Part shown: piece by piece, positions 1-5,776 of the stretch | How positions within the stretch are numbered: position 1 is the first letter of the stretch | How the letters are laid out: each line of letters starts with the position of its first letter | Program-made: the position numbers and the translations under genes | Notes under the pieces: model-generated | Told to the model about the DNA's origin: nothing | Database searches by the model: none | The model's input: only the letters and a program-made list of their open reading frames with translations | From: Betaproteobacteria bacterium | Lineage (GTDB): Bacteria > Pseudomonadota > Gammaproteobacteria > Burkholderiales > Eutrophovitaceae | Reading direction: 5' to 3' | DNA: 5,776 nucleotides | Assembly (NCBI GenBank): GCA_009886305.1 | Contig: QXZO01000189.1 | Location: 1 to 5,776 of the forward strand

Positions 1-844
1 TTTCAAACGTGAGGCGCATGGATAAGTCGATCGATTCAATATCTTTTGTTAAGGTGCCGATCGATATTCGATCGACGCCAGTCTCGGCGATTTCCACAAT
101 CGACTTGAGAGTTATCCCACCAGAGGCCTCTAATAACGCCTGCCCATTGACAATTCGTACTGCCTCATTCATGGATTGTAGGGTGAAGTTGTCCAGTAAA
201 ATCAATTTTGCGTCATTAGCAAGGGCTTCTCTTAATTGAGGGATTGACTCGACCTCGATTTGAATAGGAATCTGTTCCCCAATGTTCTGAGCGGACTTCA
301 GTGAATTAGTTATTCCGCCGCACGCAATGATGTGGTTTTCTTTTATTAATATGCCATCAAATAGTCCTATGCGATGATTTTCTCCACCCCCCATCTTTAC
401 TGCGTATTTCAGGGCAAGCCTCAAATTCGGGAGTGTTTTTCTCGTGTCGAGAATCTTCGCTTTGGTGTGTGCAATCGCTTTTACATAACGGTTTGTTTTA
501 GTCGCAACAGCGGAAAGTGTTTGTAAAAAGTTTAGTGCTGCTCTCTCTCCAGTCAGAAGAGCTCGCACTGGCCCACGCAGGGTACAAATAGACTCACCTG
601 CGGCTACTTGCTCCCCGTCATGATAATGCCAATCAATTTTGATGGACTGGGCCAGTGAGTGAAAGGTTTTTTCAGCCCAATCGATACCGCACAGAATACA
701 ATTCACTCTAGATATGATCGATGCCTCACCTAGTGTATTTTTTGGTATCAATGATGCTGTTAAATCACCGTCTCCGAGGTCTTCCTGTATCGATAGATCT
801 ACACTAGCTTGAATCGATTGTTTTAAATTCTTATCACTGATCAT
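1..844 (-). CDS. nadC: Quinolinate phosphoribosyltransferase (decarboxylating), NadC, C-terminal end cut by window edge
   Basis: Cytoplasmic enzyme of de novo NAD synthesis: quinolinate plus PRPP gives nicotinate mononucleotide, CO2 and pyrophosphate. Reading the minus strand gives 281 uninterrupted codons with no stop before the left edge. Family motifs in order: EDLGDGDLT (21-29, N-terminal domain), LRGPVRALLTGERAALNFLQ (89-108), DTRKTLPNLR (133-142), KYAVKMGGGENHRIGL (146-161), KENH (168-171), IEVES (196-200), LLDN (216-219) and EASGGI (239-244). The basic residues of these motifs (R91, R100, R135, K136, H157, R158, K168) and acidic E197 and D218 match the substrate-binding set of the family. 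The final 'SIGTLTKDIESIDLSMRL' resembles the usual C-terminus, so only a few residues are probably missing. An in-frame TAA directly precedes the ATG at 844, so no longer start exists; I see no good Shine-Dalgarno. It lies 51 bases downstream of the haem-protein gene on the same strand and could be co-transcribed with it. A small oddity is N141 where 'LPGLR' is usual. Confidence 0.96.
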   Translation of the reverse strand, partial: MISDKNLKQSIQASVDLSIQEDLGDGDLTASLIPKNTLGEASIISRVNCILCGIDWAEKTFHSLAQSIKIDWHYHDGEQVAAGESICTLRGPVRALLTGERAALNFLQTLSAVATKTNRYVKAIAHTKAKILDTRKTLPNLRLALKYAVKMGGGENHRIGLFDGILIKENHIIACGGITNSLKSAQNIGEQIPIQIEVESIPQLREALANDAKLILLDNFTLQSMNEAVRIVNGQALLEASGGITLKSIVEIAETGVDRISIGTLTKDIESIDLSMRLTFE

Positions 845-895
845 TTATATTTAATTTCGGTTGAATTCAATTTTGCTCTATCGCTTTATAAGGGC

Positions 896-1483
896 TCAGT
901 CTCGATTTCCCTGTATAGAAATCGCACCTCTAATTTCACCTCGTGCGTAGCCGATTGCTTTATCATGAGGATACAATTCTTCTAAGACAGATGCTACTTC
1001 GTCCGGAATGTCATCTAGTTTTCCGTGACAAGTCAGACAAAGTGGCCCGGTAGGTAGAGCTCGCATGTATCGAACTAAACGCCGCTCAGAGTTATCTTCA
1101 TTAAAAGTTACTTCAATGACATCCAGCTGAGCGCTATCAGTACGGAGGGAGTTAGAGAATTTTATCAATTGTTCTCGCTCCCATGCATCAGGTGTGCCAA
1201 TCAATGGGTTTCGAACTTTGAGACTGACCCGTGATATTTTCCATCCTGTCTCCCGAGACAATTGATTTGCCAATGCGGGTGCCACCGTCTCACACACGCG
1301 GATAGCAGCCTTTGGTCCCTCAGTCTGCATTGTTGTTTTAAGTGTTTTACCTAGACTTTTTACGAATGTTGATGCCACGGACTGCATCTCAATCACTAGA
1401 GCTTTATCGATATCAGAGTCAACCGCGTAAACGGTTCCCCAACTGGCTAACAATAAAATAAAAGTTAATAGGACCTTTTTCAT
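896..1483 (-). CDS. Exported c-type haem protein of the Tll0287-like (DUF3365) family
   Basis: A 195-residue protein, probably periplasmic. Residues 1-20 form a signal peptide: MKK, a hydrophobic run (VLLTFILLLASWGTVYA), then likely cleavage after A20 before VDSDIDK. The mature part is mainly one Tll0287-like domain. Its marks are the 'GPKAAIRVCETVAPALA' helix (56-72), 'ISRVSLKVRNPLIGTPDAWE' (83-102), the haem c attachment motif C149-L-T-C152-H153 after 'LPTGP', and the closing 'GYARGEIRGAISI' (178-190). The family has a PAS/GAF-like sensor fold with covalent haem and is suspected of redox or ligand sensing; the role here is not known. A reading from TTG at 1492 is possible, but AAGG (1493-1496) directly abuts that codon. 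It sits 9 bases from the ATG at 1483, which also gives a cleaner signal peptide, so the ATG is preferred. The gene is divergent from clpB and upstream of nadC. No kinase or output domain is attached, so any signalling partner lies elsewhere. C64 is an additional cysteine outside the haem motif. Confidence 0.88.
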   Translation of the reverse strand: MKKVLLTFILLLASWGTVYAVDSDIDKALVIEMQSVASTFVKSLGKTLKTTMQTEGPKAAIRVCETVAPALANQLSRETGWKISRVSLKVRNPLIGTPDAWEREQLIKFSNSLRTDSAQLDVIEVTFNEDNSERRLVRYMRALPTGPLCLTCHGKLDDIPDEVASVLEELYPHDKAIGYARGEIRGAISIQGNRD

Positions 1484-1499
1484 TATTCGCAACCTTATG

Positions 1500-1528
1500 A
1501 TTATCTAAACGTTAGAAATAGAATTCAA
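1500..1528 (-). promoter_or_regulatory. Candidate sigma-70 promoter for the haem protein gene
   Basis: On the minus strand, TTGAAT (1523-1528) and GATAAT (1500-1505) are separated by 17 bases, a fair match to TTGACA-N17-TATAAT. The predicted start, about seven bases past the -10 box, would fall near 1493. That is at the AAGG that looks like the ribosome binding site, leaving a leader of only about ten bases. Either the start lies slightly upstream, or the message is nearly leaderless, or this match is chance in AT-rich DNA. The position between two divergent genes favours a promoter somewhere here. Confidence 0.35.
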
Positions 1529-1552
1529 AATCGACTTCAACTGTTGGGCGCA

Positions 1553-1579
1553 CTTGAAATTCTTAAATATCCCCCAATT
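1553..1579 (+). promoter_or_regulatory. Sigma-32 (RpoH) heat-shock promoter of clpB
   Basis: CTTGAAA (1553-1559) and CCCCAATT (1572-1579) are separated by 12 bases. This closely fits the enterobacterial RpoH consensus CTTGAAA-N11..16-CCCCATnT. Transcription would begin around 1585-1587, giving a leader of about 29 bases. The leader contains the Shine-Dalgarno AAGGA (1604-1608), six bases from the clpB ATG. clpB is a classic RpoH-regulon gene, so motif and gene support each other. I see no CIRCE-type inverted repeat of the kind bound by HrcA, so control by alternative sigma factor seems the main mode. Confidence 0.85.
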
Positions 1580-1614
1580 TTAGTACTAACTAGAGATCCA
1601 TATAAGGAAACGTC

Positions 1615-4194
1615 ATGAGATTTGATAAATTCACGACTCGATTCCAAGAGTCGTTAGCATCTGCGGAGGCGCTTGCATCGGGCAAGGGTAATACGACGAT
1701 TGAGCCAGAACATTTACTTTACGCCTTAATTGACTCAGATGAGCGATTAATACAATCAATATTGCTACGCTCTGGGGTGAAAACTGATGCTTTAAAACAA
1801 GCTTTAGAAATAGCAATAAGTAATTTTCCTATCGTTAAAGAGGCGCAGCATCTAGCCATTTCACAATCGATGAATCGGTTGATGAGTGCAACAGAGAAAT
1901 TATCAGAACAACTTACCGATCAATATGTTTCTACTGAATTATTTTTATTGGTGGCAATTCGTGAGAAGCATGGCGTAGGAAAGCTTCTTAGAGAGCACGG
2001 TGGCTCAGAGCCAGCTTTAAAATCGGTTATTGAAGATGTGAGAGGGGGGGAGTCAAACGATTCTCCAGATGTCGAAAATCAACGTCAGGCACTTGAGCGT
2101 TACACCGTAGATGTGACGGAGAGTGCGAGACAGGGGAAGCTTGACCCTGTAATCGGCCGAGATGATGAGATCCGACGTACTATTCAGATTTTGCAGCGAC
2201 GGACAAAAAACAATCCGGTGCTTATCGGAGAGCCTGGAGTGGGAAAGACGGCTATTGTCGAGGGGCTGGCCCAAAGAATTATTAATGACGAGGTTCCTGA
2301 TAGCCTCAAGGGAAAACGAGTGTTATCGCTAGATATGGCATCGCTTCTCGCTGGTGCAAAGTATCGGGGTGATTTTGAAGAACGACTCAAGTCCGTTCTG
2401 AAGGCATTGGCACGAGATGATGGCATGACAGTCATTTTTATCGATGAACTGCATACGATGGTGGGTGCTGGGAAGTCTGAGGGCGCTCTAGACGCGGGGA
2501 ATATGTTGAAACCGGCTTTAGCGCGAGGAGATCTTCATTGTGTCGGTGCTACAACATTAGATGAATATCGAAAATATGTCGAAAAAGATTCTGCGCTTGA
2601 GCGACGATTTCAGAAGGTGATCGTAGATGAGCCCACCGTGGAGAACACCATCGCTATATTGAGAGGGCTGCAAGAGAGATATGAGCTCCATCATGGTGTT
2701 GATATAACGGATCCCGCTATTGTTGCGGCAGCTACCTTATCGAATAGATACATAACAGACCGGTTTTTGCCTGACAAAGCGATTGATTTAATCGATGAGG
2801 CAGCGGCACGTATCAAAATGGAACTGGACTCGAAGCCGGAGAAGCTAGATAAAATTGACAGACGTTTGATTCAGCTAAAAATAGAGCGAGAAGCGGTAAA
2901 AAGAGAGACTGATTCAGCGTCTAAGAAGAGAATGGACGCTATCGAAGCTGAGATTGATCGACTCAACAAAGAGTATTCGGATTTGGATGAGATATGGAAG
3001 GCTGAGAAATCCCTCGTGCAAGGCACGCAACAAGTCAAGGAGAAAATTGATCAAGTTAAGCTTCAAATTGACGTGTCGAAGCGCGAGGGAGATTGGTCCT
3101 TAGTCTCGGAGCTGCAGTACGGCAAATTGCCTAGCCTGGAAGCTCAGTTGCAAAAAGACACCCAATTGAGCGAAAACGCCGAAAGCTTTCAGTTATTAAA
3201 AACTGAGGTGGGTGCTGATGAAATTGCTGATGTAGTCTCTCGAGCGACAGGTATTTCGGTGTCCAGAATGATGCAAGGAGAGAGAGATAAATTACTTTTG
3301 ATGGAGTCGAAACTGCATCAGCGTGTCATTGGGCAGAATGAGGCTATTCGACTTGTGTCAGATGCCGTACGTCGCTCTAGAGCGGGTTTGAGCGATCCAA
3401 ACCGACCATATGGTTCATTTTTATTTCTTGGTCCAACGGGCGTTGGTAAGACCGAGCTATGCAAAACTCTTGCTCATTTTCTCTTTGATTCTGAAGAGCA
3501 ACTGGTTCGTATTGATATGTCGGAATTTATGGAGAAACATTCCGTATCTCGTTTGATAGGTGCTCCTCCAGGCTACGTTGGTTATGACGAAGGAGGATAT
3601 CTAACGGAAGCAGTGCGACGTAAGCCATACTCAGTGATATTGCTTGATGAGATCGAGAAAGCGCATCCTGATGTGTTTAACGTGTTGCTGCAGGCGCTTG
3701 ATGATGGTCGTATGACGGACGGCCAGGGAAGAACTGTAGACTTTAAAAATACGGTAATGGTCATGACATCAAACATAGGATCCCAAATTATCCAGTCTAT
3801 GGATTTCTCCGACTATGATGCTTTAAAAAACGTTGTAATGGGAGAGGTCAAGAACTCATTCAAGCCCGAGTTTATTAATCGAATTGATGAAGTAGTTGTT
3901 TTTCATGGATTGGATCGAAAGCATGTTAGCGCGATTCTGGGTATTCAATTAGCAAGACTTGGTCACCGCTTGGCATTGCTAGATATCGGGCTGGATGTCC
4001 GTGATGGAGTATTAGAAATGCTGGGCGATAGTAATTTCGATCCCGCTTATGGGGCGAGACCACTAAAACGAGCGATTCAGTCTGAGATTGAAAACCCTTT
4101 ATCAAAATTGATTCTGGATGGAGAGTTTGCCGCTGGAGATTCTATTGTGATTAACGCTAAAAACGGTTCATTGGAATTTCGTAAGGAAATTTGA
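1615..4194 (+). CDS. clpB: ATP-dependent protein disaggregase ClpB (Hsp100)
   Basis: A cytoplasmic hexameric AAA+ machine that, with DnaK/DnaJ/GrpE, threads polypeptides out of aggregates after heat stress. The 859 residues match the usual length (857 in E. coli). Order: N-domain (1 to about 143); first ATPase with Walker A GEPGVGKT (205-212), Walker B ending D277-E278, pore-loop Y250 and arginine fingers R330-R331; coiled-coil M-domain (about 405-525) with the SELQYGKLP segment (Y502) tied to DnaK coupling; second ATPase with Walker A GPTGVGKT (606-613), Walker B D678-E679, pore loop GYVGY (Y654), R756 finger and sensor-2 GARPLKR (813-819). All catalytic residues are intact. The ClpP-docking IGF/L loop expected of proteolytic partners is not seen, consistent with a disaggregase. 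ATG 1615 is fixed by AAGGA six bases upstream and by the family start 'MRFDKFT'. Oddities: 'WTGIPV' is replaced by ATGISV (544-549), and a tryptophan appears at W494 of the M-domain. Transcription is probably from a heat-shock promoter upstream. Confidence 0.99.
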   Translation: MRFDKFTTRFQESLASAEALASGKGNTTIEPEHLLYALIDSDERLIQSILLRSGVKTDALKQALEIAISNFPIVKEAQHLAISQSMNRLMSATEKLSEQLTDQYVSTELFLLVAIREKHGVGKLLREHGGSEPALKSVIEDVRGGESNDSPDVENQRQALERYTVDVTESARQGKLDPVIGRDDEIRRTIQILQRRTKNNPVLIGEPGVGKTAIVEGLAQRIINDEVPDSLKGKRVLSLDMASLLAGAKYRGDFEERLKSVLKALARDDGMTVIFIDELHTMVGAGKSEGALDAGNMLKPALARGDLHCVGATTLDEYRKYVEKDSALERRFQKVIVDEPTVENTIAILRGLQERYELHHGVDITDPAIVAAATLSNRYITDRFLPDKAIDLIDEAAARIKMELDSKPEKLDKIDRRLIQLKIEREAVKRETDSASKKRMDAIEAEIDRLNKEYSDLDEIWKAEKSLVQGTQQVKEKIDQVKLQIDVSKREGDWSLVSELQYGKLPSLEAQLQKDTQLSENAESFQLLKTEVGADEIADVVSRATGISVSRMMQGERDKLLLMESKLHQRVIGQNEAIRLVSDAVRRSRAGLSDPNRPYGSFLFLGPTGVGKTELCKTLAHFLFDSEEQLVRIDMSEFMEKHSVSRLIGAPPGYVGYDEGGYLTEAVRRKPYSVILLDEIEKAHPDVFNVLLQALDDGRMTDGQGRTVDFKNTVMVMTSNIGSQIIQSMDFSDYDALKNVVMGEVKNSFKPEFINRIDEVVVFHGLDRKHVSAILGIQLARLGHRLALLDIGLDVRDGVLEMLGDSNFDPAYGARPLKRAIQSEIENPLSKLILDGEFAAGDSIVINAKNGSLEFRKEI

Positions 4195-4227
4195 GTTCAC
4201 CGGTAAGAAAAGCTGGAAAATTCACGC

Positions 4228-4279
4228 TATATAGGGTACTTTTAAAGACTTTACACAATATATAGTGGTTTTTAAGGTA
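4228..4279. repeat. Imperfect 31-base-spaced direct repeat in the clpB-scpA gap
   Basis: The 89 bases between clpB and scpA contain TATATAG at 4228-4234 and again at 4259-4265. Each copy is followed by a GT-containing and then T-rich stretch ending in TTTTAAAG or TTTTAAGG. The second copy runs into the scpA Shine-Dalgarno (AAGG, 4274-4277). The copies could be two -10-like elements of an scpA promoter or simply low-complexity AT-rich DNA. I could not find a convincing -35 box at 16-18 bases from either copy. No hairpin followed by a T run is present, so read-through from clpB into scpA is possible. Confidence 0.3.
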
Positions 4280-4283
4280 ATTT

Positions 4284-5096
4284 ATGGATCCAGCTGACTT
4301 GGTAGATTTGTCACTAGAGCAAACACGTATCGGTATGTTTCGGGGTGAGCCGATAATAGACGTGCCTATTAATCTCTACATCCCTCCCGAGGCTCTTCAG
4401 GTCATGCTTGAATCTTTTGAGGGCCCGCTTGACCTGCTTCTCTTTCTTATTCGAAAGCAAAACCTTGACGTTCTTGACATTCCTATGGCTGATTTGACAA
4501 GTCAGTATATGGTCTATGTTGAGTCGATGAAATCTCATAATTTAGAATTAGCAGCCGAGTATTTATTAATGGCGGCAGTTCTGACTGAAATAAAATCGAG
4601 GATGCTTTTGCCGCGTCCGCCCGTTGAAGGGGAAGAGGAAGATTTGGATCCAAGGGCTGAGCTCGTCAGACGTTTGATCGAATACGAGCGCATGAAGAAA
4701 GCATCTGTTCGGTTGGATGAGCACCCAGTTGTCGGCCGTGATTTCCATCAGGCGACAATATTTTTTGAGAAATCAGACTATGTATCCCCCCCGATGGTGA
4801 AGCCCGAGGATCTTCGCCAGGCTTGGGTGACGATTATTAATAGAGCAAAGAATAATCGGCATCATACGATTAGTCGTGAGGAGTTATCGGTTCGAGAACA
4901 TATGAGTCAGATTTTACGGCGTCTAAAAAACCAGCAATTTTTTCGATTTGATGAATTATTTGAGTTAGATAAAGGTGTCCAATACGTTGTTGTTTCCTTC
5001 CTGGCAATCCTTGAGTTGGCCAAAGATACATCTATTGAGTTGTCGCAACATGGAGTGTTCTCGACTATATATGTGAGGTTATCAAATGGAGTTTAG
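4284..5096 (+). CDS. scpA: Segregation and condensation protein ScpA (kleisin)
   Basis: The kleisin subunit of the bacterial Smc-ScpAB condensin. It bridges the two heads of the Smc dimer and carries ScpB, helping to compact and separate sister chromosomes. The 270 residues show an N-terminal extension with GEPIIDVPINLYIPP (21-35), then the Smc-neck-binding domain with FEGPLDLLLFLIRKQNLDVL (45-64) and AAEYLLMAAVLTEIKSRMLL (90-109). An acidic linker (EGEEEDLDP, 115-123) follows, then a central ScpB-binding stretch, then the C-terminal winged helix (about 202-267) with SVREHMSQIL and FLAILELAKDTSIELSQ, which binds the Smc head cap. ATG 4284 is chosen because AAGG (4274-4277) lies six bases upstream. 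The extension with 'LYIPP' is also typical of gammaproteobacterial homologues, which argues against later starts at M18 or M41. The 3' end overlaps scpB by 11 bases, implying coupled translation. Promoter uncertain. Confidence 0.96.
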   Translation: MDPADLVDLSLEQTRIGMFRGEPIIDVPINLYIPPEALQVMLESFEGPLDLLLFLIRKQNLDVLDIPMADLTSQYMVYVESMKSHNLELAAEYLLMAAVLTEIKSRMLLPRPPVEGEEEDLDPRAELVRRLIEYERMKKASVRLDEHPVVGRDFHQATIFFEKSDYVSPPMVKPEDLRQAWVTIINRAKNNRHHTISREELSVREHMSQILRRLKNQQFFRFDELFELDKGVQYVVVSFLAILELAKDTSIELSQHGVFSTIYVRLSNGV

Positions 5097-5736
5097 TGAG
5101 CAAGAGATTACCGAATTTAAATATACGGTTGAGGCCGCACTTTTGTCGTCCACTGAGCCGCTGTCAATATCGGATATTAAGCGGATGTTTAATGAGGAAG
5201 TTGATTCAAGTATGGTTAGAACTTTGTTGAGCCAAATCGCCGAAGAGTGGTCTTCTCGTAGCGGTGAATTAGTAGAGGTGGCAAGCGGATGGCGTATTCA
5301 GGTCCGTGCGAGTTTCCAATCTCGTTTAGATAGATTAGAACCACAGAGGCCTCCGAAATACTCCAGAGCTGTGCTCGAAACGTTAGCCATCATTGCCTAC
5401 AAACAACCCGTTACTAGGGGCGATATCGAGGATGTTCGTGGTGTGGCTGTTTCGCCGAATATTCTCAGGACACTTGAAGCTCGCGGCTGGATCGATCAAG
5501 TTGGTGTCAGGGAGACTCCAGGGAGGCCGGCATTATTTGGCACGACAGAGGCCTTTCTGGACGACTTAGGCCTCAAGGTGCTCGGTGAATTGCCTCCCCT
5601 AGATGACTTGGGAGAGTTATTAGAGGAGAGCCCCGACATGAGTGAGCAAATGACCCTTGATGTGGAGCGTAGTGGTGACGTGCCCGCTGACTCTATGGCG
5701 GCTCATGAAGCGGCTGGATCTCAAAGTATTAATTGA
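5086..5736 (+). CDS. scpB: Segregation and condensation protein ScpB
   Basis: The winged-helix accessory (kite) subunit of Smc-ScpAB, which dimerises and binds the central part of ScpA. The 216 residues contain a first winged helix (about 8-85, beginning EFKYTVEAALLSSTEPLSI) and a second (about 91-168). The second carries the family signature: KYSRAVLETLAIIAYKQPVT (91-110), RGDIEDVRGV (111-120), LRTLEARGWID (127-137) and PGRPALFGTTEAFLDDLGL (145-163), with an LPPLDDL tail (169-175). The last 40 or so residues are acidic, low in order-forming residues and poorly conserved in the family, so probably disordered. ATG 5086 lies inside the end of scpA with GAGGT (5075-5079) six bases upstream; the two frames overlap by 11 bases, which should hold subunit production in balance. 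No terminator follows, so the operon probably continues. Confidence 0.96.
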   Translation: MEFSEQEITEFKYTVEAALLSSTEPLSISDIKRMFNEEVDSSMVRTLLSQIAEEWSSRSGELVEVASGWRIQVRASFQSRLDRLEPQRPPKYSRAVLETLAIIAYKQPVTRGDIEDVRGVAVSPNILRTLEARGWIDQVGVRETPGRPALFGTTEAFLDDLGLKVLGELPPLDDLGELLEESPDMSEQMTLDVERSGDVPADSMAAHEAAGSQSIN

Positions 5737-5750
5737 GAAGTTGGTTCAAA

Positions 5751-5776
5751 ATGCATCCTGATTTTCTAGAGGATAT
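5751..5776 (+). CDS. Possible start of a downstream gene, cut by window edge
   Basis: An ATG at 5751, 14 bases after the scpB stop, opens a frame reading MHPDFLED that reaches the edge without a stop. GAGAAG (5735-5740), overlapping the scpB stop, could be a weak ribosome binding site at 10 bases. However, AGAGGA at 5768-5773 is itself a good Shine-Dalgarno sequence and may serve a start just outside the window, in which case the eight codons are noise. In many gammaproteobacteria rluB (23S rRNA pseudouridine synthase) follows scpB, but these eight residues do not resemble the usual RluB start. Confidence 0.25.

Noticed and set aside
28..74. Three CGATCG hexamers within 47 bases (28-33, 58-63, 69-74), similar to the core of a cyanobacterial HIP1 element
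   Set aside because: The flanking bases do not make the HIP1 octamer, and the hexamers are spelled by conserved NadC codons (I-D, V-D-R, R-I-S-I); no array continues beyond the region.
9..239. A 76-codon plus-strand open frame
   Set aside because: It lies entirely opposite nadC, whose reading frame shows clear conserved enzyme motifs; the plus-strand translation resembles nothing and is a shadow.
861..870. Perfect 10-base palindrome TTGAATTCAA between nadC and the haem gene
   Set aside because: Too short and AT-rich to call an operator or terminator, with no loop and no associated T run; chance is likely in AT-rich DNA.
1490..1492. TTG at 1492 as the start of the haem protein (198 residues)
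   Set aside because: The AAGG Shine-Dalgarno directly abuts this codon, while the ATG at 1483 has normal spacing and gives a standard signal peptide.
1631..2435. Three minus-strand open frames (1631-1816, 2053-2274, 2184-2435) opposite the 5' part of clpB
   Set aside because: All are antisense to strongly conserved ClpB coding sequence, with no ribosome site or protein-like character.
4333..4406. Later ATG starts of scpA (M18 or M41)
   Set aside because: Neither has a properly spaced ribosome site, and the upstream residues match the N-terminal extension known in gammaproteobacterial ScpA.
3582..4748. Minus-strand open frames at 3582-3776, 4314-4538 and 4566-4748
   Set aside because: They are antisense to ClpB or ScpA coding sequence, have no supporting signals and overlap well-supported genes fully.

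Overview
The window carries five protein genes of a moderately AT-rich bacterium, most likely a gammaproteobacterium. ClpB aligns nearly end to end with the Escherichia coli type. ScpA has the N-terminal extension with a 'LYIPP' segment that I associate with pseudomonad-like gammaproteobacteria. scpA overlaps scpB, as is common in that class. The genus cannot be fixed from the sequence; a free-living aquatic gammaproteobacterium is a guess only.

Layout. Positions 1-844 (minus strand) hold nadC, quinolinate phosphoribosyltransferase of NAD synthesis, which runs off the left edge only a few residues short of its expected end. Upstream of it on the same strand, 51 bases away, lies a small exported c-type haem protein of the Tll0287-like/DUF3365 family (896-1483). 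A 131-base divergent intergenic region follows. On the plus strand it holds a very good sigma-32 (heat-shock) promoter and Shine-Dalgarno site for clpB (1615-4194), the ring-forming protein disaggregase. It may also hold a promoter for the haem gene on the other strand. After an 89-base gap with a short direct repeat and no recognisable terminator come scpA (4284-5096) and scpB (5086-5736). These overlap by 11 bases and encode the kleisin and winged-helix subunits of the Smc-ScpAB chromosome condensin. The last 40 bases may contain the start of another gene of the scpAB operon.

How it fits together. These are mainly housekeeping genes: cofactor synthesis, heat-shock proteostasis and chromosome segregation. 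Only scpA and scpB clearly act in one complex. The haem protein next to clpB is the one poorly characterised gene. I found no mobile element, CRISPR array, RNA gene or obvious new multi-gene system. The most unusual protein-level detail is in ClpB, where the normally near-invariant 'WTGIPV' segment just before the second ATPase domain reads 'ATGISV'.
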